Assembly: GCF_001695625.1 (NCBI RefSeq)
Contig: NZ_MBPN01000017.1
Coordinates: 1-64,000 of the forward strand
Length of the DNA: 64,000 nucleotides
Origin: Pseudomonas defluvii
Lineage (GTDB): Bacteria > Pseudomonadota > Gammaproteobacteria > Pseudomonadales > Pseudomonadaceae
Reading direction: 5' to 3'
The translations under genes and the position numbers were made by a program. Shown here one piece after another: positions 28,140-37,768 of this stretch. The notes beneath the pieces were generated by a model. That model ran no database searches. It was not told the origin of the DNA and worked only from the letters and a program-made list of their open reading frames with translations. Each line of letters starts with the position of its first letter. Within the stretch, counting starts at the first letter, position 1.

Positions 28140-29162
28140 ATGCCCTCTGCCAACTTCGACGCCACCCTCGCCGCTTGGCCTGAACTGGTCTCCCGCCGTC
28201 CTTGCAGCGGCTTGCTGCTGGGCAACGGCGCCAGCCGCACTGTGTGGCGCCCGTTCGCCTATTTCTCATTGTTCGAACTGGCCCAGCGGGTACGCCACAA
28301 ACCCTTGGGGCTTACCGATCAGGCCTTGTTCAAGTCCATGGGCACGGAGGTGTTCGAGCCGGTGCTCACGGCACTGAACACCACGGTACGGGTCAATGCC
28401 GCCCTGGCCATCAGTTCGTCGGCGCCGCTGAACCGCTATTACGCAATCAAGGAAGCGCTGATTCATGCCGTGCGCAGCGTGCATATCCCGTGGAAGCTGC
28501 TGCCTGCCTCGACCCTGCACACCCTCAACCAGGAGCTGCGCAATTACCGCAGCATCTATTCGAGCAACTACGACCTGCTCACCCATTGGGCGGTGAGCTA
28601 CGCGCCTGAAGGCTTTCAGGTGCTGTTCGATGAGGAGGGCGTGTTTGACGTACGCCGCAGCCGCGGTGACGGCCATCGCCTGCTTTACCTGCACGGTGGC
28701 TTGCACCTGCTCAAGCAACAGGACGGCAGCACCCGCCAACGCAGTGCCCGCGAAAGCGCACTGCTCGACGGCTTTGCGGTGAACACCCCAGGCGATGTGC
28801 CGCTGTTCATCAATGAAAGCAGCAGCGACGACAAACTGCGCGCTATCCGTACCTCGGACTACCTGAGCTGGTGCCACGGCGAACTGGCCAGCCATGACGG
28901 TGGCCTGTGTATTTTCGGGCACCGCCTGGACAGCTCCGACCGGCATCTGGTGGAGGCCATCAAACAGGCCAGCCCCGGCCACCTCGCGATTGCGGTACAC
29001 CCACTGAGCGAAGCAGCGATCATCGGCCAGAAGCAGCACTATGCGGCGTTGTTTGCCGAGCGCCCGGACATCGAACTGTGTTTCTTCGATGCCAGCAGCC
29101 ACCCGTTTGGGCAGGCTGAATTGGCGGTGGCGGTTCCCCCTGCCAGCAAACGTCGCCGCTAA
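28140..29162 (+). CDS. DUF4917 family protein (SIR2-like)
   Basis: A 340-residue protein matching DUF4917. Glycine-rich GLLLGNGASRTVW near residue 25 resembles the nucleotide-binding loop of SIR2-like proteins. YSSNYDLLTHWAVSY, LLYLHGGLHLL and the C-terminal LCIFGHRLDSSDRHLVEAI are the other conserved blocks. SIR2-like domains can cleave NAD, and some act in phage defence, but this family has no proven activity that I know of. It stands alone, divergent from lysE, in what looks like core genome. Confidence 0.75.
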   Translation: MPSANFDATLAAWPELVSRRPCSGLLLGNGASRTVWRPFAYFSLFELAQRVRHKPLGLTDQALFKSMGTEVFEPVLTALNTTVRVNAALAISSSAPLNRYYAIKEALIHAVRSVHIPWKLLPASTLHTLNQELRNYRSIYSSNYDLLTHWAVSYAPEGFQVLFDEEGVFDVRRSRGDGHRLLYLHGGLHLLKQQDGSTRQRSARESALLDGFAVNTPGDVPLFINESSSDDKLRAIRTSDYLSWCHGELASHDGGLCIFGHRLDSSDRHLVEAIKQASPGHLAIAVHPLSEAAIIGQKQHYAALFAERPDIELCFFDASSHPFGQAELAVAVPPASKRRR

Positions 29163-29267
29163 ACGCTGTCCAGGGACTGTATCCGTCGTTTTGTATGCAA
29201 CTGTTACAAGACCGCACCCAACGCCTGTGGCTCAATGGACCGACTTATCTGCCCAAGGCGCTCCCGC

Positions 29268-30161
29268 ATGTCTACCCGCGAAAACACCGGCATGGCCCTC
29301 GGCCTGCTCGGCGTGGTCATTTTCAGCCTGACCCTGCCCATGACCCGTATCGTCGTGCAGGAACTGCACCCACTGCTCAATGGGCTGGGCCGGGCGCTGG
29401 TCGCAGCCATTCCCGCCGCCGCGCTGTTGCTCTGGCGCCGCGAAAAATGGCCGACCTGGCAGCAAATAAAAGGGCTGAGCCTGGTAGCGCTGGGGGTCAT
29501 TCTGGGGTTCCCGGTGTTTTCCGCGTGGGCCATGCAAACCGTACCGGCCTCCCACGGGGCTCTGGTCAACGGCCTGCAACCGCTGTGCGTAGCGGTGTAC
29601 GCGGCCTGGTTGTCCCACGAGCGCCCGTCAAAAGCCTTCTGGGCCTGCGCCGCGCTGGGCAGCGTTTTAGTGCTGTCCTACGCCATGATCATGGGTGCCG
29701 GGCAGATCCAGGCCGGCGACCTGCTGATGCTCGCCGCCATTGCGGTGGGTGGCCTGGGGTATGCCGAAGGTGGGCGACTGGCCCGTGAAATGGGCGGTTG
29801 GCAGGTGATCTGCTGGGCGCTGGTACTGGCCAGCCCGTTGCTGCTAGGGCCGGTGGTGTACCTGGCGCTGCAGCATCAGGGCGAGGTCAGCAGCAAAACC
29901 TGGTGGGCCTTCGGTTATGTTTCGCTGTTCTCGCAGTTCATCGGTTTCTTTGCCTGGTACGCCGGCTTGGCGCTGGGCGGCATCGCCCGGGTGAGTCAGG
30001 TGCAGTTGCTGCAGATCTTCTTCACTATCGCCTTTTCCGCCCTGTTCTTTGGCGAGCAGGTCGAGCCGATTACCTGGGTGTTTGCCACCGGGGTGATTCT
30101 GACTGTGGTACTGGGCCGGCGCACACGGGTGCATCCGGCCCAGCGCCCAGCCAAGGTTTAG
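29268..30161 (+). CDS. EamA/DMT-family transporter
   Basis: A 297-residue membrane protein with ten hydrophobic segments in two EamA repeats (GVVIFSLTLPMTRIVVQELH at the start, SLFSQFIGFFAWYAGLALGG in the second half). Drug/metabolite transporters of this type export amino acids, purines or drugs; the substrate is not predictable. I chose the internal ATG at 29268 (MSTRENTG) because it puts the first membrane helix close to the N-terminus; an ATG 33 bp upstream is possible. Its end overlaps the convergent methyltransferase gene by four bases. Confidence 0.85.
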   Translation: MSTRENTGMALGLLGVVIFSLTLPMTRIVVQELHPLLNGLGRALVAAIPAAALLLWRREKWPTWQQIKGLSLVALGVILGFPVFSAWAMQTVPASHGALVNGLQPLCVAVYAAWLSHERPSKAFWACAALGSVLVLSYAMIMGAGQIQAGDLLMLAAIAVGGLGYAEGGRLAREMGGWQVICWALVLASPLLLGPVVYLALQHQGEVSSKTWWAFGYVSLFSQFIGFFAWYAGLALGGIARVSQVQLLQIFFTIAFSALFFGEQVEPITWVFATGVILTVVLGRRTRVHPAQRPAKV

Positions 30162-31375
30162 GCCGCGAGCAAACCGTCAGCCCGCAGCAAGGTCTCCAGG
30201 CAGTGCTCCTGAACCCCATAGAACGCTTTGAGCTCCTGGATTCTGGCCATCAACACGCTCGCATCGACCGGATCGCGACGCTTGATCGCCAGGATCATCT
30301 TGTTCTTGTTGGTGTGTTCAAGGGAAATGAACTCGAACACCTTGGTCTCATAGCCGCAGGCTTCCAGGTACAGCGCGCGCAAGCTGTCGGTCAGCATTTC
30401 AGCCTGCTGGCCCAAATGCAGGCCATATTGCAGCATCGGCTTGAGCAGGCCCGGGGTGTGCATTTGCGGGCGAATCTGTTTGTGGCAGCACGGCGAGCAC
30501 ATGATGATGGCTGCACCACAGCGGATACCGGTGTGGATGGCATAGTCGGTGGCGATGTCGCAGGCATGCAGGGCAATCATCACGTCGATGGCGCTGGGCA
30601 CAACGGTGCGCACGTCGCCATGTTCGAAATGCAGGCCTGGGTGCTCCAACTGAGCCGCAGCCTTGTTACACAGCTCGACCATGTCCTGGCGCAGCTCGAC
30701 GCCGGTGACCTGGGCCTCACGCTGCAGGGTGTTGCGCAGGTAATCATGGATGGCGAAGGTCAGGTAACCCTTGCCCGAGCCGAAATCCGCGACACGCAGT
30801 GGCTGCTCTGCGCCCAGGGTCGAGCTGCCGAGGGCATGGGAAAACACCTCGATGAACTTGTTGATCTGTTTCCACTTGCGCGACATGGCCGGAATCAGCG
30901 CATGCTGCTTGTCGGTGACACCCAGGTCGACCAGAAACGGTCGGCTCAGTTCCAGGTAGCGTTTCTTCTCCCGGTCATGCTCGCCCGCCGGCGCCTGACG
31001 TGCCTGCTGTGCTGCGCTGTGGTGCAGCATCGGCTTGCCTTTCTTGCTGAACTCCAACTGGGCTTCATCGCTGAGGCTCTGCAGGTGGGCGTTGCGAAAA
31101 CTGCCTGGCAGCAGTTCAGCCACCAGTGCCAGGGCTTCGTCGACCGGCAGATTGCGGGTGATGTCGCGGGTTTGGTAGCGGTAGACAAACGACAGGCAAG
31201 CCTGGCCCTTGACGGTCAGCGGCTTGGCGATCACCCGTTGCAGGGCTTCTTCGGTGCCGACATGGCGCGCCAGCACCAGTTTGATCAGGGCATTCTGCTG
31301 CAGGCAGGTGGCGAGCAGGGCCAGAAACTGCGCACGCGCATCCGGCGCGGCCTGGGCGGTAGGGGTATCGGACAT
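30158..31375 (-). CDS. SAM-dependent methyltransferase of the METTL25/RRNAD1-like group
   Basis: A 405-residue protein with a class I methyltransferase core. Motif I is VADFGSGKGYLTFAIHDYL (about residue 195), followed by VTGVELRQDMVELC. The family-typical HACDIATDYAI and a cysteine-rich MCSPCCHKQ come next. The N-terminal 150 residues are helical. Members of this group occur from bacteria to animals, and their bacterial substrates are not established. It overlaps the end of the EamA gene by four bases but is transcribed the other way. Confidence 0.8.
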   Translation of the reverse strand: MSDTPTAQAAPDARAQFLALLATCLQQNALIKLVLARHVGTEEALQRVIAKPLTVKGQACLSFVYRYQTRDITRNLPVDEALALVAELLPGSFRNAHLQSLSDEAQLEFSKKGKPMLHHSAAQQARQAPAGEHDREKKRYLELSRPFLVDLGVTDKQHALIPAMSRKWKQINKFIEVFSHALGSSTLGAEQPLRVADFGSGKGYLTFAIHDYLRNTLQREAQVTGVELRQDMVELCNKAAAQLEHPGLHFEHGDVRTVVPSAIDVMIALHACDIATDYAIHTGIRCGAAIIMCSPCCHKQIRPQMHTPGLLKPMLQYGLHLGQQAEMLTDSLRALYLEACGYETKVFEFISLEHTNKNKMILAIKRRDPVDASVLMARIQELKAFYGVQEHCLETLLRADGLLAA

Positions 31376-31483
31376 CAGGAGTGGGTGCCTCGGAGTGCGG
31401 GGACGCGCCAGTCGGCGCCAGTGCCGGGCATTTTACGTGGATGACCGGCGCAGGCACAGCTTTTGTCGATGATTGCCCTGCCC

Positions 31484-32101
31484 TTACGGCAATATCACCA
31501 GGCGATTGGGCAATTCATTACGGGCCTGCGTCAGTGGCACATGGGCACTCAACAGTTCGCCACACGCCTGAATACAGTCGAGAAAACCCTGCAAGGTCTG
31601 GCCTTGCCCGACCTGCCCGGTGAAGCGCTGCACAATGCTGTCCCAGACCTGATTGTCCAAATGCCGGGAAATGCCTTCGTCGACCAGAATCTCCACATAG
31701 CGCTCGGCTTCGCTGACAAAGATCAGCATGCCGGTGCTGCCCACCGTGCGGTGCAGGTTCTGTTCAAGGAACTGCCGCCGAGCCAGGTTCGAGGCCCGCC
31801 AATGGCGCACAGCGCGCGGAATCAAGCGGGTGGTCAGGCGCGGCACACGAAACACCAGACTGAACACAATGAAGGTCAACCATTGCGCGATCAGCAGCCC
31901 ATGCCCACCCGGCCAGCCGCTGAGGTAATAGATGATGCCCGGCAGCACCAGTGCCAGCAGGCTGGCCCAGAGCAGCGGGATATAGGTGTAGTCGTCAGCC
32001 CGAGCGGCCAACACCGTGACCAGTTCCGCGTCGGTGTTGCGCTCGACCTGGGCAATCGCCTCGGCGACCTGCCGTTGTTCAAATTCACTGAGCAATGCCA
32101 T
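31484..32101 (-). CDS. TPM-domain membrane protein
   Basis: A 205-residue protein starting with a TPM-like segment (FEQRQVAEAIAQVERNTDAE, then LVTVLAARADDY). It has two hydrophobic segments at about residues 40-95 and a second conserved block GMLIFVSEAERYVEILVDEGI. It is the last gene of a lemA-TPM-TPM operon, 27 bp after the preceding TPM gene. Proteins of this family are found beside LemA in many bacteria, but the biochemical role is unsettled. Confidence 0.8.
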   Translation of the reverse strand: MALLSEFEQRQVAEAIAQVERNTDAELVTVLAARADDYTYIPLLWASLLALVLPGIIYYLSGWPGGHGLLIAQWLTFIVFSLVFRVPRLTTRLIPRAVRHWRASNLARRQFLEQNLHRTVGSTGMLIFVSEAERYVEILVDEGISRHLDNQVWDSIVQRFTGQVGQGQTLQGFLDCIQACGELLSAHVPLTQARNELPNRLVILP

Positions 32102-32128
32102 GCACTGTGGCTCTTGTTGATAAGTTGT

Positions 32129-32863
32129 CTACCAGCCGCCCGATGAGCCGCCACCGCCAAAACTGCCGCCACCGCCACTGAAGCCGCCCCCACCCGAACC
32201 GCCACCGAAGCCGCCAAGGCCGCCACCAAAACCGCCGCCGCGCCCGCCTCGCCCACCGCTCAAGCCCAAGCCTTGCAAGGTGAAGGCGAGTACCACCAGC
32301 AAGATGAACAAGCCGATGGTCCAGCCACGCGAGCCGCCTTCGGCCTCCGCGCCCGTCGCCTGGGCCGGTTCGGCCAAGGGGTTGCCCCCCAATACCTGAA
32401 TAATCGCCGCCGTGCCCTGAACGATACCTTGGCTGAACTCGCCGCGCCGAAACGCCGGGGTAATGATGCTGTTGATGATGACGGAGGCCTGGGCATCGGT
32501 CAGGCGCTCTTCCAGCCCGTAGCCGACCTCGATACGCAGCTTGCGCGCCTGCGGCGCGACGATCAGCAATGCGCCATTGTCCTTGCCGCGCTGGCCGATC
32601 CCCCAGTGCCGTCCTAGCTGGTAGCCGTAGTCTTCAATGCTCATGCCTTGCAGGTCAGGCAAGGTGACCACCACCACCTGCTCACCACCGCTGGCCTGCT
32701 CATGGGCCGCCAACATCTGGCTGAGCTGGGCAATACTGGCCGCATCGAGCAAATGAGCCTCGTCCACCACGCGCCCGGTCAGGGCCGGGAAGCTCGGTTC
32801 AGCGCGCAGCGTCAAGGCTGCACAGAGCAGTGCCAGCAGCACAGCAGCCTTGAGCAGGCGCAT
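32129..32863 (-). CDS. TPM-domain protein, YgcG type, with glycine-rich tail
   Basis: A 244-residue exported protein. The signal peptide (MRLLKAAVLLALLCAALTLRA) is followed by a TPM domain (about 25-150) with ALTGRVVDEAHLLDAASIAQ and LRIEVGYGLEERLTDAQA. One membrane helix (about 178-196) precedes a tail of Gly/Ser repeats (GGGFGGGLGGFGGGSGGG). It overlaps the lemA stop by one base, so both are probably translated together. The glycine tail is usual for YgcG-type proteins. Confidence 0.87.
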   Translation of the reverse strand: MRLLKAAVLLALLCAALTLRAEPSFPALTGRVVDEAHLLDAASIAQLSQMLAAHEQASGGEQVVVVTLPDLQGMSIEDYGYQLGRHWGIGQRGKDNGALLIVAPQARKLRIEVGYGLEERLTDAQASVIINSIITPAFRRGEFSQGIVQGTAAIIQVLGGNPLAEPAQATGAEAEGGSRGWTIGLFILLVVLAFTLQGLGLSGGRGGRGGGFGGGLGGFGGGSGGGGFSGGGGSFGGGGSSGGW

Positions 32864-33471
32864 CAGAATTTCACTTCAGGGGCTTTGTCGGCATCGGCAC
32901 TGGTCGCCTCGAAGGTCTCACGCAGCGGCATGTCGCTGTACATCAAGCTGTGCCAGATACGCCCGGGAAAGGTGCGGATCTCGGTGTTGTAACGCTGGAC
33001 GGCGGCGATGAAATCCTTGCGCGCCACGGCAATCCGGTTTTCCGTGCCTTCGAGTTGCGACTGCAGGGCCAGAAAATTCTGGTTCGACTTCAGCTCCGGG
33101 TAACGCTCGGAAACCGCCATCAGCCGGCTCAAGGCCCCGCTGAGTTGAGCTTGTGCCGCCTGGAACTGGCGCAATTTTTCCGGGTCGTCCAAGGTACTGG
33201 CGTCGACCTGAATCGAGGTGGCCTTGGCCCGGGCCTCGACAACGGCGGTCAGGGTGGTCTGCTCTTGCTTGGCATAGCCTTTTACCGTTTCCACCAGGTT
33301 GGGAATCAGGTCGGCGCGCCGCTGGTACTGGTTCTGCACTTGCGCCCAGGCCGCCTTGACCTGTTCGTCATACTGAGGAATGTTGTTGATCCCACAGCCG
33401 GCCAGCAGGCTGGACAGCATCAACACGACCCAGAGCCGTATCGCTTTGGCATGAAGTACCTGCATCGTCAT
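32863..33471 (-). CDS. LemA family protein
   Basis: A 202-residue LemA-domain protein with an N-terminal lipobox (SSLLAGC at about residue 26), so it is likely an anchored lipoprotein. The conserved core YDEQVKAAWAQVQNQYQRRA and DLIPNLVETVKGYA is present, followed by long helices. An alternative start two codons downstream (MQVLHAK) is possible. It is the first gene of the lemA-TPM-TPM operon. The function of LemA is not settled; links to membrane stress have been suggested. Confidence 0.88.
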   Translation of the reverse strand: MTMQVLHAKAIRLWVVLMLSSLLAGCGINNIPQYDEQVKAAWAQVQNQYQRRADLIPNLVETVKGYAKQEQTTLTAVVEARAKATSIQVDASTLDDPEKLRQFQAAQAQLSGALSRLMAVSERYPELKSNQNFLALQSQLEGTENRIAVARKDFIAAVQRYNTEIRTFPGRIWHSLMYSDMPLRETFEATSADADKAPEVKF

Positions 33472-33649
33472 CGTGCTCCTTGATTACCCGTAAAAGTCCG
33501 GACTTCAGGCATAATCGCCGGCCATCGCTGGAACGCGATGGCACAATCGGCTAAAAGATCCCAGCCCATTACAACAATAGCTGCTCCCCCAATTTCGGCT
33601 GTGCAGTCTCCCTGGTGAATACTGCTCTGAGCCTTGAGAACGAATAGTC

Positions 33650-35944
33650 ATGAACAAACTCTGTTTGCTGGGCCTGCTTGTCAGCCTGGCCAGCCATACC
33701 GCCTTTGCCGATACCACTACCGAGCCGCAGAAGAACAAGCAGGCGTTTATTGCCGACCTGATGCAGCAAATGACGCTCGAGGAAAAAATCGGCCAGTTGC
33801 GCCTGATCAGCATCGGCCCCGATATGCCCCAACCGCAGATCCTCAAGGAGATCGCCGCGGGCAATATCGGCGGTACGTTCAACTCCATCACCCGTAGCGA
33901 GAACCGTCCGCTGCAGGATGCGGCAGTGAAGAACAGCCGGCTGAAGATCCCGATGTTCTTCGCCTATGACGTGATCCACGGCCACCGCACCATTTTCCCG
34001 ATCAGCCTGGCGCTGGCCTCCAGTTGGGACATGGACGCCATCCACACGGTCGCCCGTACCTCGGCAGTGGAGGCCAGTGCCGACGGTATCGACATGACCT
34101 TCGCGCCCATGGTCGATATCGCCCGTGACCCGCGCTGGGGCCGCAGCAGTGAAGGCTTCGGTGAAGACACCTACCTGGTTTCGCGGATCTCCAAGGTGAT
34201 GGTCGAGGGCTTTCAGGACAACAACCCGGCATCGGCGACCAGCCTGATGGCGAGCGTGAAGCACTTCGCCTTATATGGTGCAGTGGAAGGCGGGCGCGAC
34301 TACAACACCGTCGATATGAGCCCGATCAAGATGTACAACGACTACCTCCCGCCTTACCGCGCCGCTGTCGATGCGGGTGCAGGCGGGGTGATGGTGGCGC
34401 TCAACTCGATCAACGGTGTACCGGCGACGGCCAACACCTGGTTGATGAATGACCTGCTGCGCAAGGAGTGGGGGTTCAAGGGCGTCACGGTCAGCGACCA
34501 TGGTGCGATCTTTGAACTGATCAAGCACGGCATCGCCCGTGATGGTCGCGAAGCGGCGAAGCTGTCGATCAAGGCCGGCATCGACCTGAGCATGAACGAC
34601 TCGCTGTACGGCCAGGAACTGCCGGGCCTGCTCAAGTCCGGCGAGATCAATCAGGCGGATATCGACAATGCCGTGCGTGAAGTGCTGGGCGCCAAGTACG
34701 ACATGGGCCTGTTCGAAAACCCGTACCGACGCATCGGTATCGCCAGCGAAGACCCGGCCGACACCTACGCCGAAGGACGCCTGCACCGCGATGCCGCCCG
34801 TGATGTAGCGCGCCGCAGCATGGTATTGCTGGAAAACCGCAACCAGACCCTGCCCTTGAAGAAGCAGGGCACCATCGCTCTGGTCGGGCCGCTGGCCGAT
34901 GCCCCTATCGACATGATGGGCAGTTGGGCCGCGGCAGGCCGCCCGCGTCACTCCGTGACCGTGCATGACGGTATGCGCCGTGTGCTGGGCGAACGCGCCC
35001 GCGTGATCTACGCCAAGGGTGCAAACATTACCCACGACAAGGCGATCCTCGATTACCTGAACTTCCTCAACTTCGATGCACCGGAAATCGTCGACGACCC
35101 ACGCCCTGCGGCAGTGATGATCGATGAAGCGGTCAAGGCTGCGCAGCAAGCAGATGTCGTGGTTGCCGTGGTTGGCGAATCGCGGGGCATGTCCCATGAG
35201 TCGTCCAGCCGCACCACGCTGGAAGTCCCCGCCAGCCAACGCGCCCTGATCAAGGCCTTGAAAGCCACCGGCAAACCGCTGGTGCTGGTGCTGATGAACG
35301 GCCGACCATTGTCGCTGACCTGGGAACGCGAACAGGCCGATGCCATGCTCGAAACCTGGTTCAGCGGTACTGAAGGCGGCAACGCCATCGCGGACGTACT
35401 GTTCGGCGACTACAACCCGTCCGGCAAACTGCCAATGACCTTCCCGCGTTCGGTCGGACAGGTGCCGATGTACTACAACCACCTGAGCATTGGTCGCCCA
35501 TACACACCGGGCAAACCGGGCAACTACACCTCGCAGTACTTCGAGGAACCCAACGGCCCGCTCTACCCGTTCGGCTATGGCCTGAGCTACAGCGAGTTCA
35601 GCCTGTCGGAGCTGACGCTGTCCCGCAAGACCCTGAAGCCTGGGCAAACCCTCGATGCCAGCATCCGGGTGAAAAACACCAGCAAGCGTGACGGTGAAAC
35701 CGTGGTTCAGTTGTACGTTCGCGACGTCGCGGCGTCGATTAGCCGGCCCATCAAGGAGCTGAAGAACTTCCAGAAAATCAGCCTCAAGGCGGGCGAAGAA
35801 CGCATCGTTCATTTCACCCTCAGCGAAGACGACCTGAAGTTCTACAACGCTCAATTGAAGTACGCTGCAGAGCCTGGCGAGTTCAACGTGCAGGTCGGGC
35901 TGGACTCAGAGGCTGTGAAACAGCAGAGTTTCGAGCTGCTGTAA
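33650..35944 (+). CDS. bglX: Periplasmic beta-glucosidase BglX (GH3)
   Basis: A 764-residue glycoside hydrolase family 3 enzyme with a signal peptide (MNKLCLLGLLVSLASHTAFA). The N-terminal barrel carries KHFALYG and the nucleophile Asp in GVTVSDHGAIFELI. The second domain follows, and a C-terminal fibronectin-III-like domain (about 660-755) has GETVVQLYVRD. It releases glucose from beta-linked oligosaccharides in the periplasm. The length matches E. coli BglX. It is followed by dctB after a short gap, the order I recall from P. putida genomes. Confidence 0.93.
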   Translation: MNKLCLLGLLVSLASHTAFADTTTEPQKNKQAFIADLMQQMTLEEKIGQLRLISIGPDMPQPQILKEIAAGNIGGTFNSITRSENRPLQDAAVKNSRLKIPMFFAYDVIHGHRTIFPISLALASSWDMDAIHTVARTSAVEASADGIDMTFAPMVDIARDPRWGRSSEGFGEDTYLVSRISKVMVEGFQDNNPASATSLMASVKHFALYGAVEGGRDYNTVDMSPIKMYNDYLPPYRAAVDAGAGGVMVALNSINGVPATANTWLMNDLLRKEWGFKGVTVSDHGAIFELIKHGIARDGREAAKLSIKAGIDLSMNDSLYGQELPGLLKSGEINQADIDNAVREVLGAKYDMGLFENPYRRIGIASEDPADTYAEGRLHRDAARDVARRSMVLLENRNQTLPLKKQGTIALVGPLADAPIDMMGSWAAAGRPRHSVTVHDGMRRVLGERARVIYAKGANITHDKAILDYLNFLNFDAPEIVDDPRPAAVMIDEAVKAAQQADVVVAVVGESRGMSHESSSRTTLEVPASQRALIKALKATGKPLVLVLMNGRPLSLTWEREQADAMLETWFSGTEGGNAIADVLFGDYNPSGKLPMTFPRSVGQVPMYYNHLSIGRPYTPGKPGNYTSQYFEEPNGPLYPFGYGLSYSEFSLSELTLSRKTLKPGQTLDASIRVKNTSKRDGETVVQLYVRDVAASISRPIKELKNFQKISLKAGEERIVHFTLSEDDLKFYNAQLKYAAEPGEFNVQVGLDSEAVKQQSFELL

Positions 35945-36010
35945 GCGGTCGCCGCGATGTCCAAGGGGAAGTGCCGAGATGCCTTCCCCGTTGCCGGGAT
36001 TCTGTTTGCC

Positions 36011-37768
36011 ATGCCTATTTCCTTTCGCGCCATGCGCTTGGGCCTGATGCTGTTCCTGATGCTCACAGGCATGCTCTTGAGCACGGCGTGGGCCTGGCAG
36101 CACGCCCAGCGCCAGGCCTTGCTGGAAGATGCCTCCAGGGCGAGCCAGCAACTGGGGCTGTACGCCAATTCGCTACACACCCTGATCGAACGCTACCGCG
36201 CCTTGCCCGCGGTGCTGGCCCTCGACCCGGAACTGATCGCAGCCCTCAGCGGCCCGGTTACAGCCGAGGTTCAAGAGGCGCTCAACCACAAGCTGGAGCG
36301 TATCAACGGCGCGGCCAATTCCTCGACCCTGGAACTGCTGGACCACACGGGCCTGGCCGTCGCCGCCAGCAACTGGCGTTTGCCCAGCACTTACGTTGGG
36401 CAGAACTATGCGTTCCGCCCCTACTTCAAACAGACCATGAACCAGGGCAGTGGGCGTTTCTACGCCGTAGGGGTCACCAGCGGCATCCCTGGCTACTTCC
36501 TCTCCAGTGCGGTCAAGGACAGTAACGGGCGCTTTCTCGGGGCGATGGTGGTCAAACTGGAGTTTCCGGAGCTGGAGCGGGAGTGGCGCCAGGGCAACGA
36601 TATCCTGCTGGTCAGTGATGCCCGCGGCATTATCTTCATCGCTAACCAGGACGGCTGGCGCTACCGCGAACTGCAACCGCTTGGCGCCGAAGACCGCAAG
36701 GAGCTGGAGCAAACCCGGCAATACGACAAACAGCCGCTGGTACCTCTGAAACATCATCCACTGAACCGCTTTGATGACAACAGCCAACTGGTCAGTGTCC
36801 AGGGGCCAGCAGGCACCAGGGACTACCTGTGGGAAAGCCTGCCGCTGGGCACTGAAGGCTGGACACTGCACCTGTTGCGCTCGCCCCAGGTGACTGAAGA
36901 CGGGCGCAACGCAGCCCTGGCGGCTGCCGCGTTATGGCTAAGCCTGTTCTTTGCGCTGCTGTTCATCAGCCAGCGCCTGCGCATGGCACGCCTGCGCCAA
37001 CGTAGCCGCCAGGAGCTGGAGTGTTTGGTCGAAGCCCGCACCCGCGACCTGCGTACCGCTCAGGAAGGCTTGGTGCAGTCCGCCAAACTGGCCGCCCTGG
37101 GGCAGATGTCGGCCGCCCTGGCCCACGAGATCAACCAGCCGCTGACCACCCAGCGCATGCAACTGGCTACCTTGCGCCTGCTCCTCGACAATGAACGCCT
37201 CGACGAAGCGCGTAAGGCACTGGAACCACTGGAACAGATGCTGACCCGCATGGCGGCCCTGACCGGGCACTTGAAAACGTTCGCCCGCAACAGCCCCAGC
37301 GGCCTGCGCGAACGCCTGGACCTGGCCACGGTGGTGGATCAGGCCATGCAGTTGCTAGATCCGCGTATCCGCGCCGAGGGTGTCAGTACGGCGCTGTACC
37401 TGGCCCGACCAGCCTGGGTGCGTGGCGATGCGATCCGCCTTGAACAGGTGCTGATCAACCTGCTGCGCAATGCCCTCGACGCCATGCTCGACAAGCCCTA
37501 CAAACGCCTGGAAGTGCGCATTGAGGTCGACCAGCACGATTGGAAGCTGAGCATACTGGACAGCGGTGGCGGTATTGCCGACGAACACTTGGGCAACGTT
37601 TTCGACCCGTTTTTCACCACCAAACCTGTGGGTGAAGGGCTTGGCCTGGGTCTTGCTATCTCCTACGGTATCGTCCATGAAATCGGTGGTCGCCTGCAGG
37701 TTGAAAACCTGCCGGGTGGCGCCCGCTTCACCCTGACCTTGCCCAGCGATACGGAGCCAGCATGTTGA
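36011..37768 (+). CDS. dctB: DctB-type sensor histidine kinase for C4-dicarboxylates
   Basis: An inner-membrane kinase of 585 residues. The first membrane helix ([20 protein letters not shown]) is followed by a periplasmic double-Cache sensor of about 260 residues. A second helix ([20 protein letters not shown]) leads to a coiled linker and a HisKA region with the phospho-accepting His in LAHEINQPL. The HATPase domain has [11 protein letters not shown] and [11 protein letters not shown]. The Met at 36011 puts positive charges directly before the first helix; an in-frame ATG at 35957 is also possible. It overlaps dctD by seven bases. It probably senses succinate or another dicarboxylate and phosphorylates DctD. 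Confidence 0.87.
   Translation: MPISFRAMRLGLMLFLMLTGMLLSTAWAWQHAQRQALLEDASRASQQLGLYANSLHTLIERYRALPAVLALDPELIAALSGPVTAEVQEALNHKLERINGAANSSTLELLDHTGLAVAASNWRLPSTYVGQNYAFRPYFKQTMNQGSGRFYAVGVTSGIPGYFLSSAVKDSNGRFLGAMVVKLEFPELEREWRQGNDILLVSDARGIIFIANQDGWRYRELQPLGAEDRKELEQTRQYDKQPLVPLKHHPLNRFDDNSQLVSVQGPAGTRDYLWESLPLGTEGWTLHLLRSPQVTEDGRNAALAAAALWLSLFFALLFISQRLRMARLRQRSRQELECLVEARTRDLRTAQEGLVQSAKLAALGQMSAALAHEINQPLTTQRMQLATLRLLLDNERLDEARKALEPLEQMLTRMAALTGHLKTFARNSPSGLRERLDLATVVDQAMQLLDPRIRAEGVSTALYLARPAWVRGDAIRLEQVLINLLRNALDAMLDKPYKRLEVRIEVDQHDWKLSILDSGGGIADEHLGNVFDPFFTTKPVGEGLGLGLAISYGIVHEIGGRLQVENLPGGARFTLTLPSDTEPAC

Noticed and set aside
34271..35854. Long minus-strand open frame opposite bglX
   Set aside because: BglX is full length with signal peptide and active-site motifs; the antisense frame has none.
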